Source: Arthrobacter sp. 260 (GTDB lineage: Bacteria > Actinomycetota > Actinomycetes > Actinomycetales > Micrococcaceae). From it: DNA of 64,000 bases. The position numbers and the translations under genes are program-made. Below are positions 47,886 to 56,646 of this stretch, piece after piece. The stretch covers positions 1-64,000 of the forward strand of contig NZ_JABFOE010000016.1 in the NCBI RefSeq assembly GCF_013116745.1, in the 5' to 3' direction. Numbering within the stretch: the stretch's first letter is position 1; the number at the start of each line of letters is the position of its first letter. Below the pieces are notes generated by a model. That model was not told the DNA's origin. It saw only the letters and a list, made by a program, of their open reading frames with translations, and ran no database searches.

Positions 47886-49265
47886 TTAGAGCCAGCCCGG
47901 AACCACCAAAACCAGCCAGGCGACGAGCGGTCCGACGACGACGATGATGCCGCCGTAGGCGAGGATCTGCTTGTAGAAGCGGTCCCGGTCGGTGCCTTCG
48001 GGTGCGTTGGCGAGCACCAGTGCACCATTGGTGGAGAACGGTGACACGTCGACCACCGTGGAGGCGATCGAGAGGGCAGCGATTACACCGATCGCACCGA
48101 TTTCGCCGGATTCCAGGAACGGGATCGCCAGCGGGATAAGTGCTGCCAGGATCGCGGTCGAGGAGGCGAAGGCGGAGACCACAGCACCGATGTAGCAGAT
48201 CAGCAGGGCTGCCAGCAGTGGCATACCCAGGCTGGCGACGCCGTCGGAGACGTACTCGATGGTTCCGGCTTCCTGGAGGACGCCGACGAAGGTGAGCATG
48301 CCGCAGATCAGCAGGACCGTTGACCAGCTGATCTTCTCGACAGCACCCTTCTGGGACCGCGGCGAGATCAGCGCAAGGGCGACGGCGACGGTGATGGCGA
48401 CGAATCCGACGTCGACCTTGAAGCCGAGGGCGACGACGGCCAGGATGATCAGGCCGGCGATGGTGGCGTACTGCGCGAGGGTCTGCTTGGACTCGGTGGC
48501 GACAGCGCCGCCGTCGTTCCCCGACTTGGCTTTGCCCTTCAGCGAATCGGTGCCGGACCCGGTGCCGCGGAAGTCGACGTCGGCGCCCGAGGCGCGGGCT
48601 CCCACGCTGGCGCGCATCCGGGCGTCGGCTGCGCCTTCGACGAACTGCTCAACCCGTGCGGAGAAAAGCTTCCGGCCGCCCAGCACCAGGAACAGGACAA
48701 CGGCGATGAGGAAGTTGAAGATCAGGCTGGAGAGGAAGAGGGCCATCGGGCTGTACTCGAAACCTGTATCGGCGACGATGCCGTTGACAATGACGCCGTA
48801 GACGGCGATGGGGGAGAAGCCGCCCGCCTGGGCGCCGTGGACCACCATCATGCCCATCAGGAGGGGGCTGATCTTGTGCTTCGCGGCGAAACCCAGGGCA
48901 ACGGGCGCCATGATCGCCACGGCCGCGGGGCCGAGCGCACCGACGGCAGTGATCACGCCGGTGATGATGAACATGATCCAGGGAATCAGGGCCACCCGGC
49001 TGCGGACGAGTTTGACCGCTCCGTTGACTAAGAGGTCGATCGTGCCGTTGTTTTGGGCGATCGCGAAGAGATAGGTGACGCCGACCAGGGTCAGGAACAG
49101 GCCGCCGGGAAAGTTGGCGATGATGTCATCGGTTTCCATGCCGAGGAAGACTGCACCCAGCAGGAAAGCGCCCACGAAGGCGAGGGCGCCCATGTTGACG
49201 GGCAGCAACGTGGCAATCAGGAACATCGCTGCCAGGATGATGATGGAGAGGAGCGGGACGGACAT
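47886..49265 (-). CDS. MatC-like dicarboxylate carrier (SLC13/IT superfamily)
   Basis: A 459-residue permease with about 12 membrane segments. The N-terminal half (NMGALAFVGAFLLGAVFLGM, FPGGLFLTLVGVTYLFAIA, QNNGTIDLLVNGAVKLVRS, GALGPAAVAIMAPVALGFA) matches the malonate carrier MatC. A charged cytoplasmic loop (about 215-265) separates the halves. It heads the matC-caiB-carboxyltransferase group and is divergent from a GntR gene, as matR is to matC in rhizobia. Confidence 0.87.
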   Translation of the reverse strand: MSVPLLSIIILAAMFLIATLLPVNMGALAFVGAFLLGAVFLGMETDDIIANFPGGLFLTLVGVTYLFAIAQNNGTIDLLVNGAVKLVRSRVALIPWIMFIITGVITAVGALGPAAVAIMAPVALGFAAKHKISPLLMGMMVVHGAQAGGFSPIAVYGVIVNGIVADTGFEYSPMALFLSSLIFNFLIAVVLFLVLGGRKLFSARVEQFVEGAADARMRASVGARASGADVDFRGTGSGTDSLKGKAKSGNDGGAVATESKQTLAQYATIAGLIILAVVALGFKVDVGFVAITVAVALALISPRSQKGAVEKISWSTVLLICGMLTFVGVLQEAGTIEYVSDGVASLGMPLLAALLICYIGAVVSAFASSTAILAALIPLAIPFLESGEIGAIGVIAALSIASTVVDVSPFSTNGALVLANAPEGTDRDRFYKQILAYGGIIVVVGPLVAWLVLVVPGWL

Positions 49266-49357
49266 AGGTCTTCTTTCGCCGGTGAAAGTGTGATGTGACG
49301 CACGTTACCGGCGCACTGGACTAGACTGTTAGACACTGATCCATTTGTCAATTGTGA

Positions 49358-49421
49358 AGCGGTCCTCGTCGGATCTGCTCATACACTGGCATGACCTTTC
49401 CCGTTGACGATGAGGACCGCT
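49358..49421 (+). promoter_or_regulatory. Spaced inverted repeat covering the gntR ribosome binding site
   Basis: AGCGGTCCTCGTC (49358-49370) and GATGAGGACCGCT (49409-49421) pair with one mismatch across 38 nt. The right arm includes the AGGA ribosome binding site of the GntR gene at 49423. It may be a bipartite operator or an RNA hairpin that hides the site. Confidence 0.5.
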
Positions 49422-49422
49422 G

Positions 49423-50124
49423 ATGAACTCACCGCCCGATCCACGGCAACTGGTTCGCGCGCCGCGGCCACGCCTGTATGAGCAGCTGGTGGAGCAGATC
49501 CTCGTCTATATCGAGGAAGCCCAGCTGGGACCCGGCGACCTATTGCCGGCCGAACGCATCCTCGCCGAGCAGCTGGGGGTTTCGCGGGCAACGTTGGCGC
49601 AGGCACTGGTGGCCCTGGAGGTGCTCGGCATCATTGACGTGCAGCATGGGACGGGAGCGGTGCTGGTCTACCGGCCATCTCTGGCGACGGTGATCAGGAA
49701 ACTGCGTGAACACCAGTCCCGGCTGCCCGAGATCGCTGAGGCGCGCAGCACGCTGGAGGTCAAGCTGGCTGCGCTGGCGGCTGAGCGGCGAACTCCTGAG
49801 GACCTCGCGGCGATCGATGCCGCGTTGGACGCCATGGCGGCGGAGATCGACGGCGGGGACCGGGGGACGCGCGGGGATGAGCTGTTCCACCAGTCGGTGA
49901 CCGCGGCGGCCCACTCCCCCGTACTGGGGCAGTTGATGGCGTTCATCGCGGAGATGGTGCTGGAAACCCGGATTGAGTCGCTGGGTCAACCCGGCAGGCC
50001 GGAGCAGTCGCTGCGGTCGCATCGAGTCATTGCCGAAGCAATCCGTGCGCAGGATGCGGCAGCGGCCGCTGCCGCGATGCAGTCGCACATCGATCTGGTG
50101 TCGGACGTCGCGTTGCTGAAGTAG
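49423..50124 (+). CDS. GntR family regulator (FadR/FCD subfamily)
   Basis: A 233-residue regulator. The N-terminal winged helix (RLYEQLVEQILVYIEEAQLGPGDLLP, then AEQLGVSRATLAQALVALEVLGII) is followed by an FCD ligand domain (EIAEARSTLEVKLAALAAER, DELFHQSVTAAAHSPVLGQL, HRVIAEAIRAQDAAAAAAAM). It is divergent from the MatC-like gene by 157 bp and likely controls it and itself in response to the transported acid or its CoA ester. Confidence 0.92.
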   Translation: MNSPPDPRQLVRAPRPRLYEQLVEQILVYIEEAQLGPGDLLPAERILAEQLGVSRATLAQALVALEVLGIIDVQHGTGAVLVYRPSLATVIRKLREHQSRLPEIAEARSTLEVKLAALAAERRTPEDLAAIDAALDAMAAEIDGGDRGTRGDELFHQSVTAAAHSPVLGQLMAFIAEMVLETRIESLGQPGRPEQSLRSHRVIAEAIRAQDAAAAAAAMQSHIDLVSDVALLK

Positions 50125-50156
50125 GTACGGATCACGAGGGCCGCGAGGTGCCCATA

Positions 50157-50222
50157 CTTGTGACTTTCGGCCCTACGGTTTCTTGGTGGTGGTGCGGGAC
50201 GCTGTGATGGTGCGGGACGCTG
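50157..50222 (+). promoter_or_regulatory. Possible DosR-type box and direct repeats upstream of usp
   Basis: GACTTTCGGCCC at 50162-50173 resembles the DosR-box core (GGGACTTTNGNCCC as known from mycobacteria) with one substitution at its left end. GGTGCGGGACGCTG then occurs twice (50191-50204 and 50209-50222), 18 bp apart. Both lie within 100 bp of the universal stress protein start. Confidence 0.35.
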
Positions 50223-50255
50223 AAGCCCCCCACTCAGCCGACCTGGAGGCCCGCC

Positions 50256-51122
50256 ATGAATGCGTCCAAACCGATTGCCGTGGCCACCACGGACAATGCC
50301 CAAAGCCAGGCCGCGGTGAGGTGGGCTGCGCGCAGGGCGGAGCGCCTCAAACTTCCCCTGGTCATCCTTTACGTTGTCGATGACCGCTGGGTGACAGAGC
50401 CCATTCCGTGGGCCAACAATCTCCTGAAACTCGGCGAGCAACTGCTGGAGAATACCGCTCGGCGTGTCCGGGCGGATCACCAGGTGGAGGTCACCACCAA
50501 GCTCCTTGAAGGTGGAGTGGCCGGTAAGTTGGGACAGTACTCGAGCGAGGCATCGCTGTTGGTGGTCGGCTCGGGCAGCGTCCATCTGGGTGGCTCCCTC
50601 ACCGACCGTGCGCTTCAGATCGCTGCCACCGCTGACTGCCCGGTAGCTGTGATTGGCCCTCAAGAGATTGGGGAACGGCGGGGAGTGGTGGTGGGCGTTG
50701 ATGGGTCAGAGGAAGCGATCCAGGCGGTTGCCTTCGCTGCTGCCGAGGCGGACCGGGATGCCCAGGAACTGGTGGTGGTCTACGCCCTGCATACGCCCAA
50801 CCATCTGTTGGACGAGGGCCTGCTGCCCCGAACGCTCACCCAGTCCCTTGAGGAAGAGGAACGGGTGGTCTTGTCCGAGACAGTTTCGGGCATCGGGCAG
50901 GACTACCCCGACCTCGCGGTCCGCAAGGTGCTGGAAACCGACAGGGAACCAGCGGCCGCGCTGCTGCATGCGGCGGCGAATGCTGCCCTTCTGGTGGTGG
51001 GGAGCCGCGGTCGGGGCGGCTTCAGACGGCTCCTGCTCGGATCGACGGCCCATGCCGTCCTGCACCACCTCCCTTGTCCCACCGTGGTGACGCCACTTCA
51101 CAGCATCAAGCATCTGGACTAG
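50256..51122 (+). CDS. Universal stress protein (two UspA domains)
   Basis: A 288-residue tandem UspA protein: KPIAVATTDNAQSQAAVRWA starts domain one, GVVVGVDGSEEAIQAVAFAA domain two. The second carries the ATP-binding motif LVVGSRGRGGFRRLLLGSTA; the first has LVVGSGSVHLGGSLTDRAL. Such two-domain proteins belong to the dormancy regulon in mycobacteria. CTGGAGG precedes the ATG. The next gene starts 3 bp after its stop. Confidence 0.93.
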   Translation: MNASKPIAVATTDNAQSQAAVRWAARRAERLKLPLVILYVVDDRWVTEPIPWANNLLKLGEQLLENTARRVRADHQVEVTTKLLEGGVAGKLGQYSSEASLLVVGSGSVHLGGSLTDRALQIAATADCPVAVIGPQEIGERRGVVVGVDGSEEAIQAVAFAAAEADRDAQELVVVYALHTPNHLLDEGLLPRTLTQSLEEEERVVLSETVSGIGQDYPDLAVRKVLETDREPAAALLHAAANAALLVVGSRGRGGFRRLLLGSTAHAVLHHLPCPTVVTPLHSIKHLD

Positions 51123-51125
51123 GTC

Positions 51126-51614
51126 ATGGCTTCCGACGACGCCGTTCCCCAGAAATCCTCACTGTCCGCCGATGAGTGCTGGCAGCTCTTGCGTGCTGGC
51201 TCCTACGGCCGTCTCGCCGTCTGGGTCAACGATCATCCCGAGATCTTTCCGGTGAACTACAGGATCGATCGCGGTCTGCTGGTGTTCCGGACCGGTCATG
51301 GCACCAAGCTGGCTACAGCACTGGGCAGGGTGGTTGCCTTTGAAACGGACGGAACCGAAAGCAACGGCAGCGTCGCGTGGAGTGTCGTGGTCAAAGGCCA
51401 CGCGAACCGGTTGGATCGAACACCCGAGATCATGGATTCGGTGGGCAGGCTGCTTGTCCCGTGGGATGCCGGGACGAAGGACCACTTCATCGGTATCACG
51501 CCGGAAACCCTTAGTGGGCGGCGGTTCACCATCGCCGCGCCGTTGTCCTGGGGTGGTCAGCTGGACGACGCTACCCGGGCGGGGCTGGAGTACGGTTCGC
51601 CTAGGACGACCTGA
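51126..51614 (+). CDS. Pyridoxamine 5'-phosphate oxidase family protein
   Basis: A 162-residue split-barrel flavin or F420-binding fold: ECWQLLRAGSYGRLAVWVNDHPEIFPVNYRID, then LVFRTGHGTKLATAL and VVAFETDGTESNGSVAWSVVVKGHAN. It is probably an FMN/F420 reductase of unknown substrate. It is co-transcribed with usp. The 3' end overlaps a convergent membrane-protein gene by 14 bp. Confidence 0.85.
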   Translation: MASDDAVPQKSSLSADECWQLLRAGSYGRLAVWVNDHPEIFPVNYRIDRGLLVFRTGHGTKLATALGRVVAFETDGTESNGSVAWSVVVKGHANRLDRTPEIMDSVGRLLVPWDAGTKDHFIGITPETLSGRRFTIAAPLSWGGQLDDATRAGLEYGSPRTT

Positions 51615-51954
51615 GGTTTCTCAGATGTGCCCAGATAGCCACGCCAATCAGGGGCACGTGGATTGCTGGCAGATTGTGCGCAAACCAACGCGGCAGGTAG
51701 ATGTCGGTCACCGATCCGGTAGGGTCGCCCAGACGTTGGGCCAGCGGAGTCAACGGGCACGTGAAACCGTTGCCAGCAAAGATAAGAACCTCGCCACCAA
51801 CCACTGCTGCGGCAATCCCTGCACGTCGGTCGGTCTTGCCAGCGAGGCCCGAGTAGAGCACGTACACCACGCAGGCTTCAATGGAGAACCAAGCGAGGGT
51901 GTGGAAGGCCTTGACAGCCCTCAACGCCAGCCGGTTCTCATCCATGGGCGGCAT
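51601..51954 (-). CDS. Hypothetical membrane protein
   Basis: A 117-residue protein with three likely membrane segments (WFSIEACVVYVLYSGL; GIAAAVVGGEVLIFAGN; IHVPLIGVAIWAHL) and a conserved-looking GFTCPLTPLAQRLG loop. Family not recognised. Its start overlaps the end of the LysR gene by 17 bp, so it may be translationally coupled to it. Confidence 0.65.
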   Translation of the reverse strand: MPPMDENRLALRAVKAFHTLAWFSIEACVVYVLYSGLAGKTDRRAGIAAAVVGGEVLIFAGNGFTCPLTPLAQRLGDPTGSVTDIYLPRWFAHNLPAIHVPLIGVAIWAHLRNLRSS

Positions 51955-52828
51955 GCTGCTTGGCGACGGCGAGAAAGGAGACAGCCGCCGGCGTCAGGTT
52001 CGCCTCCCGGCTGAGGAGTGCGACGTCGAGCCTGAACACCGGTTCAATCAGCAGGGTACGCAACCCGGAGCGGTTAGCCAGCGCCGCCCAGGACGAGGGC
52101 ATCACGGCATGGCCCACCCCACCGAGAACCAGCGGGAGAATCGAGGTGCGGTGGGCAACCTCCACCACTATTTCCGTCTCGACGCCGTGGGCCAGTGCGT
52201 CGTCGACCAGCCAGCGCATCAGGGATCCACGCTGACTGGCGATGAGCCGGTGGCCGCCGAGATCCTCCCGCTGAATCCTGTCCGCATCGCCAAAGGTGTC
52301 CGCCAACGGGTTAACGATCAGGATGAGGGGCTGGTGCTCCAGCTCCAGCACATCGACCCCGGGCACCCGGATGGCGCCATGTGATCCCGCCAGGCCCAGT
52401 TCCGAGGTTCCGTTGCGGATTGACTCGATGACCTCCTCGGGGGTGAAGGCTGCCTCGACGTTGAGCCGGACCGAGGGGTGCAGTTCGGTGAAGCTGGTGA
52501 TCATTGAGGTGAGGGGCTCGATACCTGGTGACGGCATGGTGATGATGTCCAATTGACCGCTCTGCAACCCGCGCAACGCGTGGACGGCTGATTCGGCCGC
52601 CTCGAGGTCGCGCATCACCTGACGGGCCGGCCCCACAAGGGTTTTCCCTGCCTCGCTCAGTACCGCCCGCCGGCCGATCCGGTGGAACAGCGGCACACCC
52701 AGATCGCGTTCCAGACCCGCAATGGTTTGCGACAGCGACGGTTGCGCGATCAACAGTTCCTCAGCGGCGCGGTTGAAGCCATTGCAGTCGACGACGGCGA
52801 GGAAGTACTTCAGCTTCCTCGTGTCCAT
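51938..52828 (-). CDS. LysR family transcriptional regulator
   Basis: A 296-residue LTTR with N-terminal helix-turn-helix MDTRKLKYFLAVVDCNGFNRAAEELLIAQPSLSQTI (in two halves around residue 18) and a substrate-binding domain. It lies just downstream of an SLC13 permease on the same strand, and a tartrate/D-malate dehydrogenase gene lies beyond, so it is the likely regulator of that module. Candidate operators are in the 54565-54829 region. Confidence 0.93.
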   Translation of the reverse strand: MDTRKLKYFLAVVDCNGFNRAAEELLIAQPSLSQTIAGLERDLGVPLFHRIGRRAVLSEAGKTLVGPARQVMRDLEAAESAVHALRGLQSGQLDIITMPSPGIEPLTSMITSFTELHPSVRLNVEAAFTPEEVIESIRNGTSELGLAGSHGAIRVPGVDVLELEHQPLILIVNPLADTFGDADRIQREDLGGHRLIASQRGSLMRWLVDDALAHGVETEIVVEVAHRTSILPLVLGGVGHAVMPSSWAALANRSGLRTLLIEPVFRLDVALLSREANLTPAAVSFLAVAKQHAAHG

Positions 52829-52935
52829 GCAGTCTCCTCGACGTCGTGCGCGAATAGGCGGCCGGTCAGTGGGTGGCCCCTATACCCACCCTAGGCAGCC
52901 GACCGGCCCCACGGTACCCCCATCGCCCTGCAGAC

Positions 52936-54564
52936 CTACCCCCCAACGCCGGTGATTCCGACCATCACCGGAACGATGCTGATGATCAGGATCGCTCCCA
53001 GCACATCGAAGACGAAGCCGGTGCGAACCATCCGCGTGATGGGCACGGTCCCTGATCCGTACACGATCGCGTTCTGCGGAGTGGACACCGGCAGCATGAA
53101 CCCGAACGACGCGGCGAAGGTAGCCGCCAGCGCCGGAATGAACGGGTCCACGCCGATGGCGACACAGAGCGGAATGACGATCGGAACGACGACGGCGGCT
53201 GAGGCCGTGTTGCTGGTGGTCTCCGAGATCAAGATGGCAAGGATGGCAGAGAAGGCGGTGATCGCAATGACGTTGGTGACACCGAGGTTCTCGGCCGCTG
53301 AGTTTCCGATGGTTTCGGCGAGACCTGTGGCTGAAAGGAGCGCACCGAAGATGATGCCGGTCCCGAAGAGAATGATCGTCCCCCAGTCGATCTTTGCTGC
53401 ATCGGTCCAGGTCATCGTCGCTTTGCGTTCCTTCCAGTTGGTGGGGAGGATGAACAGCAGCGACGCTCCGATAACCGCGACAATTCCCTCATCGAGCCGC
53501 TCATCGAGGAAGAGGTAGACCTCCGAGTCAGGCCCGGCGAACAGGCTCGCAAACGCCGGAAGGAGCCACAGGGTAACTGTCAGGGCGAAGGCGACCAGGG
53601 TGTTGATTTCGGCACGCGACATCTTCCCCTGAGCGGCCTTCTGCTCGTGAATGAACTCGCCCACACCTTCAATCTCGCGGATTTCCGGCTTGTTCAGCAG
53701 GAACATGGTCAGGGCGAGGACTACGAACATTGCGGCGCAGAGTGGAGCGACGGTAGCGGTCCACTGAACGAACGAGATGCGCACGCCCGTGGCTTCCTCG
53801 ATCAGCCCCCGGCCGATGAGGTTGGGTGGGGAACCAACCGGAGTGAGGAGACCGCCGACGCTGGCGCCGTAGGCGAGCATCAACATGAGCGCTGCACCCA
53901 CCCGCAGCCTCAGCGGATCGAAGGTGGCTTTGACGACCCCGCGGTCCTGCATCAGCTGCCCGATCACGGCAAGGATGCCGAGCGCGGTCGGCATCAGCAT
54001 GGCCACCGTTGCGGTGTTGGAGACGAACGCCGACAGGATGCAGGTAATCACGCCGAACGCAATGATGATCCGGTACGTCGACTTGGCCACACCCGGAACC
54101 GAGAGCACGGCGAAGGCCAGCCGTTGGGCTATGCCGTGTTTGAGCATTGCGGCGGCCAGGATGAACGCACCGATAAAGGTGAAGATGGTGGTCGAGCCGA
54201 ACGGTGCCAGAACCTCGCTGGCTGGAGCTATTCCCAGCAGCACCACCGCGGCTACGCCCATCAAACCGCCGATCGGAATCGGCACCGGCTCACAAATCCA
54301 CAGAATGATGACGCCGAGGAGCACAGCGGCCAGCAGCTGCTGTGTGCGATCCATTCCGGTCGGCAGCAGCGCGAAGATGATGGCGACCGCTGGGGCAAGG
54401 AAGAAGCCCAGCGTTTGCCGGGCCCGCTCAAATCTTTCCTCGCGGGGCGAGAGTTGCTGTTCGCTCAGGCTGCGAAAGGTTCGCCCGCCGAGGAGTGCAG
54501 CACGAACGTCGGTGCGTTGCGGCTGGCCGGCCGGGGAGGCGGGTGCCGGGGGATTTTCGGACAT
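52936..54564 (-). CDS. SLC13/DASS family anion permease
   Basis: A 542-residue transporter with ~12 membrane segments. Family signatures: CEPVPIPIGGLMGVAAVVLL, GGLLTPVGSPPNLIGRG and LISETTSNTASAAVVVPIVI, and the second SNT-like motif FVSNTATVAMLMPTA. Substrates are di- and tricarboxylates; with the divergent dehydrogenase, tartrate or D-malate is likely. The start MSENPPAP at 54564 is chosen over an upstream GTG because GGAAGGAC precedes it. Confidence 0.92.
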   Translation of the reverse strand: MSENPPAPASPAGQPQRTDVRAALLGGRTFRSLSEQQLSPREERFERARQTLGFFLAPAVAIIFALLPTGMDRTQQLLAAVLLGVIILWICEPVPIPIGGLMGVAAVVLLGIAPASEVLAPFGSTTIFTFIGAFILAAAMLKHGIAQRLAFAVLSVPGVAKSTYRIIIAFGVITCILSAFVSNTATVAMLMPTALGILAVIGQLMQDRGVVKATFDPLRLRVGAALMLMLAYGASVGGLLTPVGSPPNLIGRGLIEEATGVRISFVQWTATVAPLCAAMFVVLALTMFLLNKPEIREIEGVGEFIHEQKAAQGKMSRAEINTLVAFALTVTLWLLPAFASLFAGPDSEVYLFLDERLDEGIVAVIGASLLFILPTNWKERKATMTWTDAAKIDWGTIILFGTGIIFGALLSATGLAETIGNSAAENLGVTNVIAITAFSAILAILISETTSNTASAAVVVPIVIPLCVAIGVDPFIPALAATFAASFGFMLPVSTPQNAIVYGSGTVPITRMVRTGFVFDVLGAILIISIVPVMVGITGVGG

Positions 54565-54652
54565 CTTCGTCCTTCCGTCGTAGGTTGGTCCCACAATGCA
54601 CCGATCCGCTTAAGACCGTCTAAGACCAGTTCCCTACCGAACTAATAGGAAA

Positions 54653-54717
54653 AACCAATCTATTGGTTCTGCGATCTGCCGCCTCTGGAGTTGCGGCCAT
54701 AGATAGGCGCAGCCTAT
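54653..54717. promoter_or_regulatory. Two palindromes in the permease/dehydrogenase divergent region
   Basis: AACCAATCTATTGGTT (54653-54668) has perfect 7-bp arms. ATAGGCGCAGCCTAT (54703-54717) has perfect 6-bp arms and contains T-N11-A, the LysR box pattern. Both lie between the divergent start codons at 54564 and 54830. Confidence 0.55.
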
Positions 54718-54829
54718 GTGTCGTATCAGATCTGGGTCTTGGACGCAGCACATGATGTACCGCTCTACTGGAGGTAGGCAGCCTTCGTGACATACCCGTT
54801 CGCTGCACACCACTGCCTAGGAGACTTTG

Positions 54830-55927
54830 ATGAGCGCCACCCAGACTTTCAGAATCGCTGCTATCCCAGCTGACGGCGTCGGGAAGGAAGTGGTGACAGC
54901 CGGACAACGTGTCCTCGATGCTCTGGCGGAGCACTCCTCGGGGCGGTTCGCTTTCGAGTGGACCGAGTTTCCCTGGGGCTGTGGCTATCACGCGGAAACC
55001 GGAAAGATGATGGCCGACGACGGCCTGGAAATCCTGCAGGATTTCGATGCAATCTACTTTGGGGCAGTGGGTTGGGACAATGTGCCCGACCACATCAGCC
55101 TGTGGGGCTTGCGGCTGAATATCACCCAGAACTTCGACCAGTGGGCGAATATCCGGCCCGTGCGGTTCCTGCCTGGAATCCAGTCGCCACTGCGGAAGGC
55201 CGACCACACCGAGCTGGATTGGGTGGTTGTCCGGGAAAACAGCGAGGGTGAATATGCCGGGCTCGGCGGGCGTAATCTCAGCGGCCGGGGCCCGGGAAAC
55301 GAGATTGCCATTCAGTCCTCCCTGTTCACGGAGAAGGGCTGTGAGCGGATCATGCGGTTTGCGTTTGATCTGGCGCGAACCCGCACGGTGAAGAAGGTTT
55401 CAAGTGTCACCAAGTCGAATGCTCAGCAGTACGGGATGGTGCTGTGGGATGAAACGTTCAGGCGGGTGGCACTGGACTACCCGGATGTGCTGACCGAGAG
55501 CGTTCTGGTCGACGCGATGAGTGCGAAGTTCATTCTGCGCCCCGAGGAACTCTCAGTGGTGGTGGCCTCCAACCTGAATGCGGACATCCTTTCGGATCTG
55601 GGGTCGGCCCTCGCGGGTAGCCTGGGGCTGGCTGCAAGCGCGAATCTCAACCCGGAACGTCGCTTTCCCTCAATGTTTGAGCCGGTGCACGGTTCCGCTC
55701 CGGATATTGCGGGTGAGGGAATCAGCAACCCCATCGGGGCAATCGCCAGCGCCGCTTTGATGCTTGACCACTTTGGACTGAGCGAGGAAGCCCGGCAGGT
55801 GGAAGCAGCGATCGAGCAGACCACCGCGGCAGGGTTCCTGACGAGGGATGTCGGCGGTACAGCGACCACTGAGGAAGTCACCGAGGCGATTGTGAAGGCA
55901 CTCGTCGGTTCCCTCGCCCCGCACTAG
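54830..55927 (+). CDS. Tartrate dehydrogenase / D-malate dehydrogenase (decarboxylating)
   Basis: Beta-decarboxylating dehydrogenase of 365 residues, NAD-dependent. Motifs: IPADGVGKEVV, VVVRENSEGEYAGLGGR, VTKSNAQQYGMVLWDE (catalytic Lys/Tyr region), VVASNLNADILSDLGSALAG and FEPVHGSAPDIAGEGISNP. These fit the TtuC/DmlA branch better than LeuB. AGGAG lies upstream of the ATG at 54830; a TTG one codon earlier is less likely. Confidence 0.9.
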   Translation: MSATQTFRIAAIPADGVGKEVVTAGQRVLDALAEHSSGRFAFEWTEFPWGCGYHAETGKMMADDGLEILQDFDAIYFGAVGWDNVPDHISLWGLRLNITQNFDQWANIRPVRFLPGIQSPLRKADHTELDWVVVRENSEGEYAGLGGRNLSGRGPGNEIAIQSSLFTEKGCERIMRFAFDLARTRTVKKVSSVTKSNAQQYGMVLWDETFRRVALDYPDVLTESVLVDAMSAKFILRPEELSVVVASNLNADILSDLGSALAGSLGLAASANLNPERRFPSMFEPVHGSAPDIAGEGISNPIGAIASAALMLDHFGLSEEARQVEAAIEQTTAAGFLTRDVGGTATTEEVTEAIVKALVGSLAPH

Positions 55928-55941
55928 GAGGCTGCGCAGCG

Positions 55942-56478
55942 CTAGTGAACCGCGAGTTCGATCGTCAGGACTGCCAGGCCCAGTGCGGTCATGATTGCCA
56001 GAACCTTGAGCTTTGACCATCGGCTGACGTTGAGCCGCCGGACCGCAGCAAGGGTCACGACGACAAGCGTGACGATGAGCGAGATGGAGATCAGCCGAAG
56101 TGCAGGACCCAAATCGATGACCTGAAGGGCGCTCAGACCCAGAATCGCCAACGGCGTCGCGATCACCGAAAGCGAGCCGAAGCTGACGTGCATCAGATGA
56201 CGCAACTCTCCACGCGTGGGTAGTGAACTTTCCCTGACCATGTGGGCGATAAGGTCGGCAACAAATACGGCCATCAACGTTCCGAGCACGGTGAGGAGAA
56301 GCGCGACGACGGCCCTGCCCACACTGAGGTGGACTGCGTCTCGTTCTGTCGCGATGACGACGGCAAGAGCCGTGAATGTGACGTACACGCGCTCCTTGAG
56401 TGCCTCGGACCTCTGGTGGGGTGTCGGGCTGTGGTCGGCTGTCGATGGGGCGCCGTTCTTGTGCGGCTCGGTGTTCAC
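55942..56478 (-). CDS. Hypothetical multi-pass membrane protein
   Basis: Four or five membrane segments starting near VYVTFTALAVVIA, then VGRAVVALLLTVLGTLMAVFVADLIAH and three more to the C-terminus; a hydrophilic N-terminal stretch precedes them. Family not recognised. The frame opens as far as 56598, but that part overlaps the promoter side of the next gene, so the GTG at 56478 (178 residues) is used; neither start has a clear ribosome binding site. Confidence 0.6.
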   Translation of the reverse strand: MNTEPHKNGAPSTADHSPTPHQRSEALKERVYVTFTALAVVIATERDAVHLSVGRAVVALLLTVLGTLMAVFVADLIAHMVRESSLPTRGELRHLMHVSFGSLSVIATPLAILGLSALQVIDLGPALRLISISLIVTLVVVTLAAVRRLNVSRWSKLKVLAIMTALGLAVLTIELAVH

Positions 56479-56646
56479 AGGTTGAGGGTACAGCTCGCCC
56501 TGTCCGACGTCCGGGATTCCTCCCTCTGGGTTGGCTTCTGATGATCGGATGCGCGAGCTCAACTCATTCGAATATCTGTTCGAGAGATTTGTCCACATAG
56601 CCTGTAAATCCGCAGGAATGTCGGTGCGGTTTGGGACAATAGAGGT

